Source: an uncultured bacterium (GTDB taxonomy: Bacteria > Planctomycetota > UBA1135 > GCA-002686595). From it: a stretch of DNA of 7,773 nucleotides. Location: positions 1-7,773 of the forward strand of contig CADEGS010000214.1 in the NCBI GenBank assembly GCA_902826945.1. Direction: 5' to 3'. The translations under genes and the position numbers were made by a program. Numbering within the stretch: the first letter of the stretch is position 1; every line of letters starts with the position of its first letter. Positions 1-5,986 of this stretch are shown piece after piece. The notes beneath the pieces were generated by a model that was given only the letters and a program-made list of their open reading frames with translations, had not been told where the DNA came from and did no database searches.

Positions 1-1402
1 TCTTGATGTCGTGCGCGATCTGGCGCGCCATCTCGCGCCAGGCGGCGTCCTTCTCGGCGCGCACCAGCGCCTCGCGCTGGCTGGCGAGCTCGCGCGTCAT
101 CGTGTTGAAGTCCTGCGCCAGCTCGCCCAGCTCGTCGCGCGAGTCGATGCGCACGCGCGCGTCGAGCTCGCCGCGCGCGACGCGGCGCGTGTAGCGCTGC
201 AGCTCCAGGATCGGCCCGGTCGTGCGGCGCGCGATGACGAAGGTCCAGGCCGTGGCCAGCGCCAGCACGGCCAGCGTGCCGACGAACAGGATGCGCCGCA
301 GCGCGCCGGCCGTGGCGTAGATGTCCTTGTCGTCGATGCCGACGCCGACCACCCAGTGGAAGCCGCCGTGCGCGCGGTCGGCGGTGCGCTTGAAGGCCGC
401 GTTCTTGCCCTCGCCGCGGAAGCGGTACGCGGGGTAGAGGCCGAAATCGTCGGCGGCCGCGCGCACGGCCTCGGTCATCTGCGGCAGGCCGACGTCGCGC
501 GACACGCTCGCGCCGTACAGGCCGCGGTCGGGGTGCGCGAGGATCGTGTCGGCGTCCTCGGCCCAGACCCAGGCGTAGGGCGTCGGCTCGCGGCCCTCGA
601 CCAGGCCGCGGAAGGCGTCCTTGACGACCGGCTCGCTCAGCGCGTCCTGCACGTGCTGCCAGCTCACCAGGCCGTAGAGCACGCCGCGCGGCGCGCCGTC
701 GAGCGCCGGCGGCACGGCGGCGGCGAAGCCCAGGTCGTAGGCCGACGCGGGGTCGGCGCCGGGGGCGATCCCGAGCGGCGAGACGTGGCGGTCGATCTGC
801 GCCCTGCCCGCGCGCAGCGCGCCCTCGAACCAATCCATCCCGGCGTAGTCGCGCGCGAAGAGCCCCGCCAGGAAGGCCTCGTCGAGCGGCTCGCCGCGCG
901 CGTCGCGGCTGGAGCACGTGACCAGCCGCCCGTCGGCCGCGACGAGCAAGAGGAGGTCGTAGACGCCCTCCAGGCGCAGGTAGCGGTTCAGCTCGCTCGA
1001 GAGCGACCAGCGCTCCCAGTGGTCGAGGTTGTGCGCGCGGATCGTCGCGTCGCCGCGCGTGGCGCGCGCCAGGAGCTCCGCGCCCCACGGCACGGCCGGC
1101 TCGCCCTCGACCGGCTCGCCGCTCTGCGAGCGGCGCAGCCGGGCGCGCTCGAGCTCGTAGTCCAGGACCGCCTCGCTCGTCGCCGGCGCGCTCGACCACT
1201 GCTCGAGGTCGCGCCGCCGCTCCTCGACGAACTGGTCGAGCTGGCCGGCCAGGTCCTTCGCCAGCCCGAGCAGCGCCTGCTGCGCCACGCGGCGCGTCAC
1301 GCGCTCGGCGATCTGCTCGTCGAGGAAGACCGCGAAGGCGACGAAGGGCAGGACGACCGCCGCCAGCACGGCCACGACGAGCTTGGTCGAAATGCGGTGC
1401 AA
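1..1402 (-). CDS. Cache-HAMP sensor histidine kinase, N-terminal part (runs off the left edge)
   Basis: This is a membrane sensor kinase that should sense a periplasmic signal and phosphorylate itself on histidine. Seen: TM helix 1 at about residues 8-27; a periplasmic region of about 340 residues with double-Cache-like pieces (GVYDLLLLVAADGRLV from about 146, a segment with HPDRGLYGASV near 290, GGFHWVVGVGIDDKDIYA before TM2); TM2 at about 371-390; a HAMP domain at about 391-441 with P397 and the DELGEL motif; then a coiled linker into AAWREMARQIAHDIK. H464 is the expected phosphoacceptor. The next residues, probably NPLTP as in NtrY-type H-boxes, and the ATPase domain lie outside the window. 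The start chosen is TTG at 1402, preceded by AAGGAG (1412-1407) with a short 4-base spacer; no ATG sits near the N-terminus. It is divergent from the GT9 gene. Signal and response partner are unknown. HDIK argues against a cyclase or phosphatase output. Confidence 0.9.
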   Translation of the reverse strand, partial: MHRISTKLVVAVLAAVVLPFVAFAVFLDEQIAERVTRRVAQQALLGLAKDLAGQLDQFVEERRRDLEQWSSAPATSEAVLDYELERARLRRSQSGEPVEGEPAVPWGAELLARATRGDATIRAHNLDHWERWSLSSELNRYLRLEGVYDLLLLVAADGRLVTCSSRDARGEPLDEAFLAGLFARDYAGMDWFEGALRAGRAQIDRHVSPLGIAPGADPASAYDLGFAAAVPPALDGAPRGVLYGLVSWQHVQDALSEPVVKDAFRGLVEGREPTPYAWVWAEDADTILAHPDRGLYGASVSRDVGLPQMTEAVRAAADDFGLYPAYRFRGEGKNAAFKRTADRAHGGFHWVVGVGIDDKDIYATAGALRRILFVGTLAVLALATAWTFVIARRTTGPILELQRYTRRVARGELDARVRIDSRDELGELAQDFNTMTRELASQREALVRAEKDAAWREMARQIAHDIK

Positions 1403-1469
1403 GAGGCTCCTTCGGCGTCCGGGGCCGAGGATACCCTGCGCCCGACGCTCCCGAGGAGCCCGGAGTGCC
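1403..1469. promoter_or_regulatory. Divergent intergenic region, sensor kinase / GT9 gene
   Basis: These 67 bases must hold the 5' signals of both divergent genes if each is transcribed from its own promoter. Toward the kinase there is a -10-like TATCCT (1433-1428, four matches to TATAAT) and then AAGGAG before the TTG. No convincing -35 lies 17 bases further up. Toward the GT9 gene there are two purine-rich ribosome-binding candidates, GAGGAG at 1453-1458 (11 bases from GTG 1470) and CGGAG at 1461-1465 (4 bases away). Promoter positions are guesses; the assignment of this gap as control DNA is firmer. Confidence 0.4.
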
Positions 1470-2552
1470 GTGCGAGACCCTGCGCGCATCCTGCTGGTCC
1501 GTCTGTCGCACCTGGGCGACGTGGTGCACGCCCTGGCGGTGTTCCACGCCCTGCACGAGGCGTACCCGCGCGCGAGGGTCGCCTGGGCGATCCAGCCGGA
1601 GTTCGCCGACCTCGTGCGCGGGTTGCCCGGGCTGGAGCGCGCCGTGCTCTTCGAGCGCGACGGCGGCTGGCGCGCCTGGCCGCGCCTGCGCCGCGAGCTC
1701 GCTTGCTGGCGGCCAGAGCTGTGCGTGGACGCGCAGGGCAACGCCAAGAGCGCGGCCGTGGCGCTGTGCTCCGGCGCCCCGCGCCGCGCGGGCCTGGCGC
1801 GGGCGGACTGGCGCGAGCCCTTCTTCGCGCGCGTCCTGAACGAGCGCGCCCCCGCGCTCGCGTCGCGCGCGACGCCCGCGCACGCGATGGACCGCATGCA
1901 CGCGCTGGCGCGCTTCGTCGCGCCGGGAGCCGGCCACCCCCCGCGCGGCGACCCGGCACTGTCCGACGCCGAGCGCGCGGCGGGCGAGCGCACGCTCGAG
2001 CGGGTCGCCGGCCGGCACGCGTCCCCGGTGCTCTGCCACGTGTCCTCTCCGGAGGACGCCCGCGCCTGGCCGCTCGCGCGCTGGGGCGAGCTGGCGGCGC
2101 TGCTCGCCGCGCGCGGGCGGCGCGTGCTCGCCCTGGTCGGGCCGCGCGAGCGCGCGCACGTGGCCGCGCTCGGGGCCGCGCTGCCCGCGCACCCGCTGGT
2201 GACGCTGTGCGCCGATCCGCTGGGCTTGCGCCAGCTCGCCGCGCTGTACGCGGCCGCCGCCGCGCGCGGCGGGACGCTCGTCGCGTGCGACACCGGGCCG
2301 CTGCACCTGGCGGCCGCGAGCGGCCTGCGCGTCGTCGCGCTCGAGGGCCCGCAGGACGCGCGCCGCACCGGGCCCTGGCCGCTCGCCCGCGAGGTGGCCC
2401 TCGCGCCCGCGCCCGGCCCGCACGCGGCGCTGCGTGCGCGCCGCTCGCCCGACTGCGCCCCCTGCCTGGAGCGCGTCTGCCGCCACGCCGAGGGGCCGGT
2501 GTGCATGCGCGACCTCGAGGCAGAGGAGGTCGCCGCAGCGCTCGGCACGTGA
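1470..2552 (+). CDS. GT9 glycosyltransferase, LPS heptosyltransferase I (WaaC)-like
   Basis: Family 9 glycosyltransferases add heptose from ADP-heptose to the inner LPS core on the cytoplasmic face of the inner membrane. This 360-residue protein has the family layout. The N-terminal Rossmann start is ILLVRLSHLGDVVHAL, where D17 corresponds to the catalytic Asp13 of E. coli WaaC. It also has VDAQGNAKSA (86-95), a WaaC-like WREPFFARVLNER segment (114-126), the nucleotide-sugar motif DTGPLHLAAA (274-283) and VALEGPQDARRTGPWP. The tail has four cysteines in the common GT9 pattern (C329, C332, C337, C345, then M346). The frame is open further upstream to 1383, but GTG 1470 is preferred: it has ribosome-binding candidates and places the conserved beta strand at residue 7. 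The residue two before the WP motif is R198 where WaaC and WaaF carry Lys. The acceptor sugar cannot be read, so waaC is not assigned. A membrane-protein gene follows after 32 bp. Confidence 0.88.
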   Translation: MRDPARILLVRLSHLGDVVHALAVFHALHEAYPRARVAWAIQPEFADLVRGLPGLERAVLFERDGGWRAWPRLRRELACWRPELCVDAQGNAKSAAVALCSGAPRRAGLARADWREPFFARVLNERAPALASRATPAHAMDRMHALARFVAPGAGHPPRGDPALSDAERAAGERTLERVAGRHASPVLCHVSSPEDARAWPLARWGELAALLAARGRRVLALVGPRERAHVAALGAALPAHPLVTLCADPLGLRQLAALYAAAAARGGTLVACDTGPLHLAAASGLRVVALEGPQDARRTGPWPLAREVALAPAPGPHAALRARRSPDCAPCLERVCRHAEGPVCMRDLEAEEVAAALGT

Positions 2553-2566
2553 GGCGCGCGGCGCGC

Positions 2567-2572
2567 TATGCT
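2567..2572 (+). promoter_or_regulatory. Possible -10 box (TATGCT) before the membrane-protein gene
   Basis: TATGCT has the TANNNT form and ends 12 bases before ATG 2585. It stands out in a stretch of almost pure G+C. No -35 is recognisable. If used, it would give the membrane-protein gene its own promoter with a leader of only a few bases, besides read-through from the GT9 gene. This is inferred from spacing and composition only. Confidence 0.25.
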
Positions 2573-2584
2573 CGTCGGGGCGCG

Positions 2585-3307
2585 ATGCGGATGCGGCACT
2601 ACTACCTGGCCCTGACCGTGCCGGCCGCGGGGCTGCTCGTCGCGACGCTCGCGAGCGGGCTCGCGGGCGGCGGCCAGCGCCACCTCGGGCTCGGCCTCTT
2701 CACGGCCATCCTGTGCGTGGCCGCGCACACGCTCCTGATCCTGTTCATGATCGTGACCGGACGCGTGCTGCGCGAGGCGGCGCGCAGCCGCGAGCTGCCG
2801 CGCACGTTCCTCGACGAGCTGAACGTGTTCTTCGCGCAAAAAAGCGCCTACCCGCTCGCGCTCGGGGCCGCGGCGGCCACCGCCGCGACGGCCGTGCTGG
2901 GCTACGGCCGGAACGTCGGCGTGCCGCTCGCCGTGCACCTCGCGTGCGGCGTGGCCATCGTCGTCCTGAACCCGCTCGCCTTCCGCCACGGCGCGCGCGC
3001 GCTGCGCGCCAACCAGGAGCTCGTCGATCGCGCCGCGCGCGCGCTCGACGCGCTCGACCGGGAGGGCGCGCCGGCTCGCCCGCCGGAGCCGGCGGAGCAG
3101 GCCTCGCCGGGCCGCTCGCGCCGGCGCGCGCTCGCCTTCGCGGCCAGCGCCTGGCTACCGGCCCTGTACTGGGGCCTGATCGTGTGGCGCGGCCACTTCG
3201 GGCGGCTCTCGCCCGCCCTGTGGCTCGTCTCGGCGCTGGCCTCCGCGGCGGGACTCGCCGCCGCCTTCACGCGCCGCGAGAGCGCGACCCGGGCGACGGA
3301 GCGCTAG
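2585..3307 (+). CDS. Uncharacterised six-helix integral membrane protein
   Basis: I do not recognise a characterised family for this 240-residue protein. Six hydrophobic segments are visible: about 8-28, 38-58, 88-107, 113-132, 183-201 and 210-228. Helices 1-4 form one block. A basic, proline-rich stretch (about 159-181) joins them to the last pair. Polar features inside or at the ends of helices include H33, H48 in TM2, H118 in TM4, H135, and the loop FLDELNVFFAQKSAYP (75-90) between TM2 and TM3. N129 and N143 flank the end of TM4. The layout resembles small uncharacterised membrane proteins in other Gram-negatives, but I cannot name one with certainty. Start: ATG 2585, with ATG 2591 as an equally readable alternative; neither has a clear ribosome-binding site, though GGGG lies at 2577-2580. 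It lies 32 bp after the GT9 gene on the same strand, so probably cotranscribed. Its stop overlaps that of the convergent lipoprotein gene. Confidence 0.8.
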   Translation: MRMRHYYLALTVPAAGLLVATLASGLAGGGQRHLGLGLFTAILCVAAHTLLILFMIVTGRVLREAARSRELPRTFLDELNVFFAQKSAYPLALGAAAATAATAVLGYGRNVGVPLAVHLACGVAIVVLNPLAFRHGARALRANQELVDRAARALDALDREGAPARPPEPAEQASPGRSRRRALAFAASAWLPALYWGLIVWRGHFGRLSPALWLVSALASAAGLAAAFTRRESATRATER

Positions 3308-3313
3308 CGCTCC
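3298..3313. repeat. Perfect 16-bp palindrome holding both convergent stop codons
   Basis: GGAGCGCTAGCGCTCC equals its own reverse complement. The central CTAG (3304-3307) supplies TAG to the plus-strand membrane-protein gene (3305-3307) and TAG to the minus-strand lipoprotein gene (3306-3304). Because the palindrome reads GAG CGC TAG from either side, both proteins end in Glu-Arg. As RNA, either transcript could form a 6-bp GC-rich stem with a CTAG loop. No T-run follows on either strand, so a standard intrinsic terminator is not shown. Confidence 0.9.
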
Positions 3314-4680
3314 TCCTGCGAGGCCGCCAGCTTCTCCTTCCAGGCGGCCAGGCCGGGGTAGCCGGGCCAGAAGGACTCGAGCTCGCGCAGGTGGCCCAGC
3401 GCCTCCTCGGCCGTCGCCGCGCCGCGCGCGCGCTGGAAGAGCTCGTTGCCGCGCCGCACGAAGTCCGAGAGCAGCTCGGGCACGTCCCGGTACTCGGGCC
3501 AGAAGACGTCGATCTCGCGCAGCGAGCGCAGGCGGTCGAGGTCGTTGTCGGCCGCCTCGTACTGCGCGTAGAGCCTGGCCGCGCGGTCGGCGAAGTCCTG
3601 CAGCGCGGCGCGCCGCGTGGCGGCGTCGGCGTAGCTGCCGCCGGTCTCGTCCAGCAGGTCGTCGAAGGCCCGCACGGCCTCCTCGAAGCGGTAGTCGCGC
3701 TCGAGGTCCAGGGCGTGCTGGTAGAGCGTCTCGAGGTCGGCCTCCTCCACGCGGTTGCGCAGCACGGTCACCTCCTCGCCCTGCTGCTCGGAGAAGCGCT
3801 CGGACTCGTCCAGGGCCTCCTTGGCCCGGTCGAGCTCGCCGCGGTAGACGTCCATCTCCGCCTCGTCCAGGCCGCGCCGCGCGCGCACCTCGCGGTCCAT
3901 GCGGTCGAAGCCGTCGCTGGCGGACTCGCTCTCGGGCTCGATCAGGAGCGCGATGCGGTACTCGTTGCGCGCCGCGAACCACAGCTTCTGCTCCTCGAAC
4001 CGCTGCCCGGCGTCGAGGCGGTCGCTCACGAGCGCCTCCCGCACCTCCTGCCGGCGGTCGCGCGCGCGATCGTTCGTCTTGTCGTAGTGCAGCGCCTTGG
4101 CGAAGCTGTTGTCCGCCTGCGGCAGCAGGTAGTCGCGCAGCGCCTCGAGCGCCTTGTTGTAGTAGCTCTTGCTGCGCCCCTCGCGGTAGTTCATCGTCAG
4201 GAGCACGCGCGCGACGCCGAGCTTGGCCGCGTTGCTCTCGGGGTCGTAGGCGAGCGCGCGCTCGTACGCGTCCAGCGCGTCCTCCACCTTGCCCGAGGCG
4301 GACAGGTCGTTGGCCGCGTCGAGCCATTCCTCGGCGAGCTGGCGCTTGATCTTCAGCGTCCAGGTGGCGACGGTCGGGTCGCCCGGGTCGATCTCGGCGG
4401 CGGCCTCGACCAGCGCCAGCGCCCCCGCGGGGTCCCCCTCGAACAAGGTCAGGCGCGTCTCCTGGAGCAGGTAGGCGACCTTGGCCTTGCGCAGGATCTC
4501 CTGCGCCCGCTGGTCCCCGGGCGCGGCGCTGGCGTTGCGCTCGGCTGCCCGCAGGGCGCGCGCGTACTCGCCGTTCTTGACCAGGTCCACGACGTCCGCG
4601 CTGGGGTCGGGGCTGGAGCAGCCGCCGAGCGCGGGCCCGAGGGCCAGCGCCAGCGCCAGGAGCCGGAGGGAGCTCTGCAT
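3304..4680 (-). CDS. TPR-like repeat lipoprotein of unknown function
   Basis: This 458-residue protein has a short lipoprotein signal peptide: a basic residue at 6, a hydrophobic stretch at 7-18, and lipobox LGGC with C21 as the lipidated residue. No Asp follows the cysteine, so outer-membrane sorting is plausible. The mature part is acidic and helical with TPR-like hairpins near 30-58, 79-104, 126-152, 228-254, 279-299 and 319-346; the pattern GKVEDALDAYERALAYDP (130-147) is the clearest. Two copies of a different motif close the protein: LREIDVFWPEYRDVPEL (387-403) and LRELESFWPGYPGLAAW (431-447), 44 residues apart. The family is not recognised; TPR lipoproteins usually act as scaffolds in envelope assembly, which is only an analogy here. 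The ATG at 4680 is set by the signal peptide; no good ribosome-binding site precedes it. It lies 187 bp after lptG on the same strand and converges on the membrane-protein gene. Confidence 0.85.
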   Translation of the reverse strand: MQSSLRLLALALALGPALGGCSSPDPSADVVDLVKNGEYARALRAAERNASAAPGDQRAQEILRKAKVAYLLQETRLTLFEGDPAGALALVEAAAEIDPGDPTVATWTLKIKRQLAEEWLDAANDLSASGKVEDALDAYERALAYDPESNAAKLGVARVLLTMNYREGRSKSYYNKALEALRDYLLPQADNSFAKALHYDKTNDRARDRRQEVREALVSDRLDAGQRFEEQKLWFAARNEYRIALLIEPESESASDGFDRMDREVRARRGLDEAEMDVYRGELDRAKEALDESERFSEQQGEEVTVLRNRVEEADLETLYQHALDLERDYRFEEAVRAFDDLLDETGGSYADAATRRAALQDFADRAARLYAQYEAADNDLDRLRSLREIDVFWPEYRDVPELLSDFVRRGNELFQRARGAATAEEALGHLRELESFWPGYPGLAAWKEKLAASQEER

Positions 4681-4752
4681 GCGGTTCGTCCGGGTCGGGA
4701 GAGGGGTCGTGCGGGGGCTGCTGACGACGGTCCCGCCCGCCTCTTCCCCGCG

Positions 4753-4767
4753 CGAGGGGATCCCTCG
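4753..4767 (-). repeat. Short inverted repeat in the leader of the lipoprotein gene
   Basis: Arms CGAGGG (4753-4758) and CCCTCG (4762-4767) flank a 3-base centre and could fold into a tight 6-bp hairpin in the minus-strand transcript, about 73 bases before the lipoprotein ATG. It has no T-run. It could be an operator, an RNA structure or a chance product of the base composition. Confidence 0.35.
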
Positions 4768-4826
4768 GGAACCCCCGCCGGCTGCGCAGGGAAGCAGATC
4801 GAGGGGCGCGGGGCAAGGGCGGGCGC

Positions 4827-4851
4827 CGCTCCCTCCCCGCCCCGGGGAGCG
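4827..4851 (-). terminator. Possible GC-rich hairpin terminator after lptG
   Basis: Sixteen bases after the lptG stop, the minus-strand transcript can pair CGCTCCC (4851-4845) with GGGAGCG (4833-4827). An alternative inner pairing is CTCCCC (4849-4844) with GGGGAG (4838-4833) around a 5-base loop. The stem is strong, but the following bases are G/C with only two T, so this is not a canonical intrinsic terminator. It may slow or stop transcription, or protect the lptFG 3' end. Confidence 0.3.
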
Positions 4852-4867
4852 AGGCCCGGCCGCGCCC

Positions 4868-5986
4868 TCAGGAGCGCATCGAGCCGAACAGCACCACCCC
4901 GACGCTGCCGAAGAAGAGCACCGGCAGCCAGCTCGCGAGGATCGGGCCGATCTGGCCCGCCATGCCCAGCGTGCGCGTGACGAAGTCCAGGCCGAAGTAC
5001 GCCACGCACAGGCCCAGCCCGACGGCCAGGCGCTCGAACGAGCGCCCGCGCTCCTGCCCCATCACGAAGGGCAGGCCGCAGGCGAGCAGCACCAGGCCCG
5101 CCAGCGGGAAGCTCAGGTGGTAGTGGTAGAGCGTGCGGTAGGGCGCGTTGTGCGGCTCGCGCGCGAGCAGCCGGCGGCACTCCGAGAACGAGCGGTCGAG
5201 CGGGTCCTCGTGCCCCTTCCAGGAGAGGAGCACGTCCGACGGCGTCACGCCGAGGTCGTAGGGGCCGTCGAGCGTGGACTCCTTCTTGCGCGCCTCGCCC
5301 GACTCGACCAGCCGCGCGCCGGAGAGGATCCACAGGCCGCGCTCGCGCGACCACTCGGCGCGCTCGGCGGTGAGCTGGCTCGAGCGCGACCCCGCGCCGA
5401 CGCGCGGGCGCGAGAGGCCCTCGATCGTCGGCGCGCCCGCGCCGCCGTCCTCCGCCCCGGGCCGGTAGCGCTCGACGAGCAGCATGCTGCCCTCGGGATC
5501 GCGCACCGTGAAGTCCTCGAACACGGGCTCGAGCCGTCCCTCGGCCAGGCGGTCGTGCAGCGCGTCGCGACGGCGACCGAGCGAGTCGGTCGCCCACTCG
5601 CGCAGCGCGAACATCGCCAGCGCGCACGCGACGCCGCCGGCGAAGAGCGGCGCGAACAGCCGCCGGCCGCTGATGCCGGCGTTCAGCGCGGCCACGATCT
5701 CGCTCGTCTGCGCCATGCGCACGCCGACGAAGAGGCCTGCGAGCAGCGTCACGAAGGGCGAGACCTGCAGGTAGAGGAACGGCAGCTGCAGCAGGTAGTA
5801 GCGCAGCACCGCGGCGCCCTGGGGGAGCCCGTCGGCGCGCGGCTCGAGGTAGTCGTCGAGGTTCGCGGCCATGTCCACGATCAGGAACAGCCCGACCACG
5901 ACCAGGAACGCCGTGGCGTAGCTCGCCGCGAACAGGCGCGCGACGTAGCGGTCGAGCCGGCCGCCGATCTGCAGCCGCCGGCTCAT
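4868..5986 (-). CDS. lptG: LPS export ABC transporter permease LptG
   Basis: LptG is one half of the inner-membrane permease that, with LptF and the ATPase LptB, extracts LPS and passes it to the periplasmic Lpt bridge. The 372-residue protein has the YjgP/YjgQ layout: TM1 at about 20-40, TM2 at 64-90, TM3 at 110-131, a periplasmic beta-rich domain (about 132-285), then TM4 at 291-309, TM5 at 319-337 and TM6 at 348-368. The cytoplasmic signature between TM2 and TM3 is typical (P77, then R90 and SEIVAALNAGIS at 95-106), as is the N-terminal LDRYVARLF. The periplasmic domain contains a Gly-, Pro- and Arg-rich stretch (about 175-203) that looks like a loop insertion. The start ATG 5986 overlaps the lptF stop as ATGA, so translation is probably coupled; no Shine-Dalgarno is seen. 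The lptG label rests on gene order as well as family, since LptF and LptG are homologous. Confidence 0.9.
   Translation of the reverse strand: MSRRLQIGGRLDRYVARLFAASYATAFLVVVGLFLIVDMAANLDDYLEPRADGLPQGAAVLRYYLLQLPFLYLQVSPFVTLLAGLFVGVRMAQTSEIVAALNAGISGRRLFAPLFAGGVACALAMFALREWATDSLGRRRDALHDRLAEGRLEPVFEDFTVRDPEGSMLLVERYRPGAEDGGAGAPTIEGLSRPRVGAGSRSSQLTAERAEWSRERGLWILSGARLVESGEARKKESTLDGPYDLGVTPSDVLLSWKGHEDPLDRSFSECRRLLAREPHNAPYRTLYHYHLSFPLAGLVLLACGLPFVMGQERGRSFERLAVGLGLCVAYFGLDFVTRTLGMAGQIGPILASWLPVLFFGSVGVVLFGSMRS

Larger units (their letters stand above)
4681..4867 (-). other. Non-coding stretch between lptG and the lipoprotein gene
   Basis: These 187 bases separate two genes on the minus strand. 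I see no plausible small gene: reading frames crossing it are shadows with no start signal or recognisable protein. It holds a GC-rich hairpin just after the lptG stop and a second inverted repeat closer to the lipoprotein start. Its length leaves room for an independent promoter, but no convincing -35/-10 pair is visible. Whether the lipoprotein gene is in the lptFG operon is undecided. Confidence 0.6.

Noticed and set aside
1383..1469. An upstream extension of the GT9 gene to TTG 1383
   Set aside because: It would add 29 Arg-rich residues before the conserved N-terminal strand and overlap the start of the divergent kinase gene. GTG 1470 has better placed ribosome-binding candidates.
11..3307. 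A 1098-codon open frame on the plus strand
   Set aside because: Only its last 241 codons (2585-3307) look like a real protein. The rest is antisense to the sensor kinase or out of frame with the GT9 gene and is Arg/Ala-rich low-complexity sequence, as expected when stop codons are rare at high G+C.
3155..4816. A 553-codon minus-strand frame overlapping the lipoprotein gene
   Set aside because: It is the same strand in another frame, rich in Arg, Pro and Gly, without a signal peptide or motif. The 458-residue frame has a lipobox and coherent helical repeats.
2434..4980. An 848-codon plus-strand frame antisense to the lipoprotein gene
   Set aside because: It has no recognisable domain and is mirror composition of the minus-strand gene, whose signal peptide and TPR pattern are clear.
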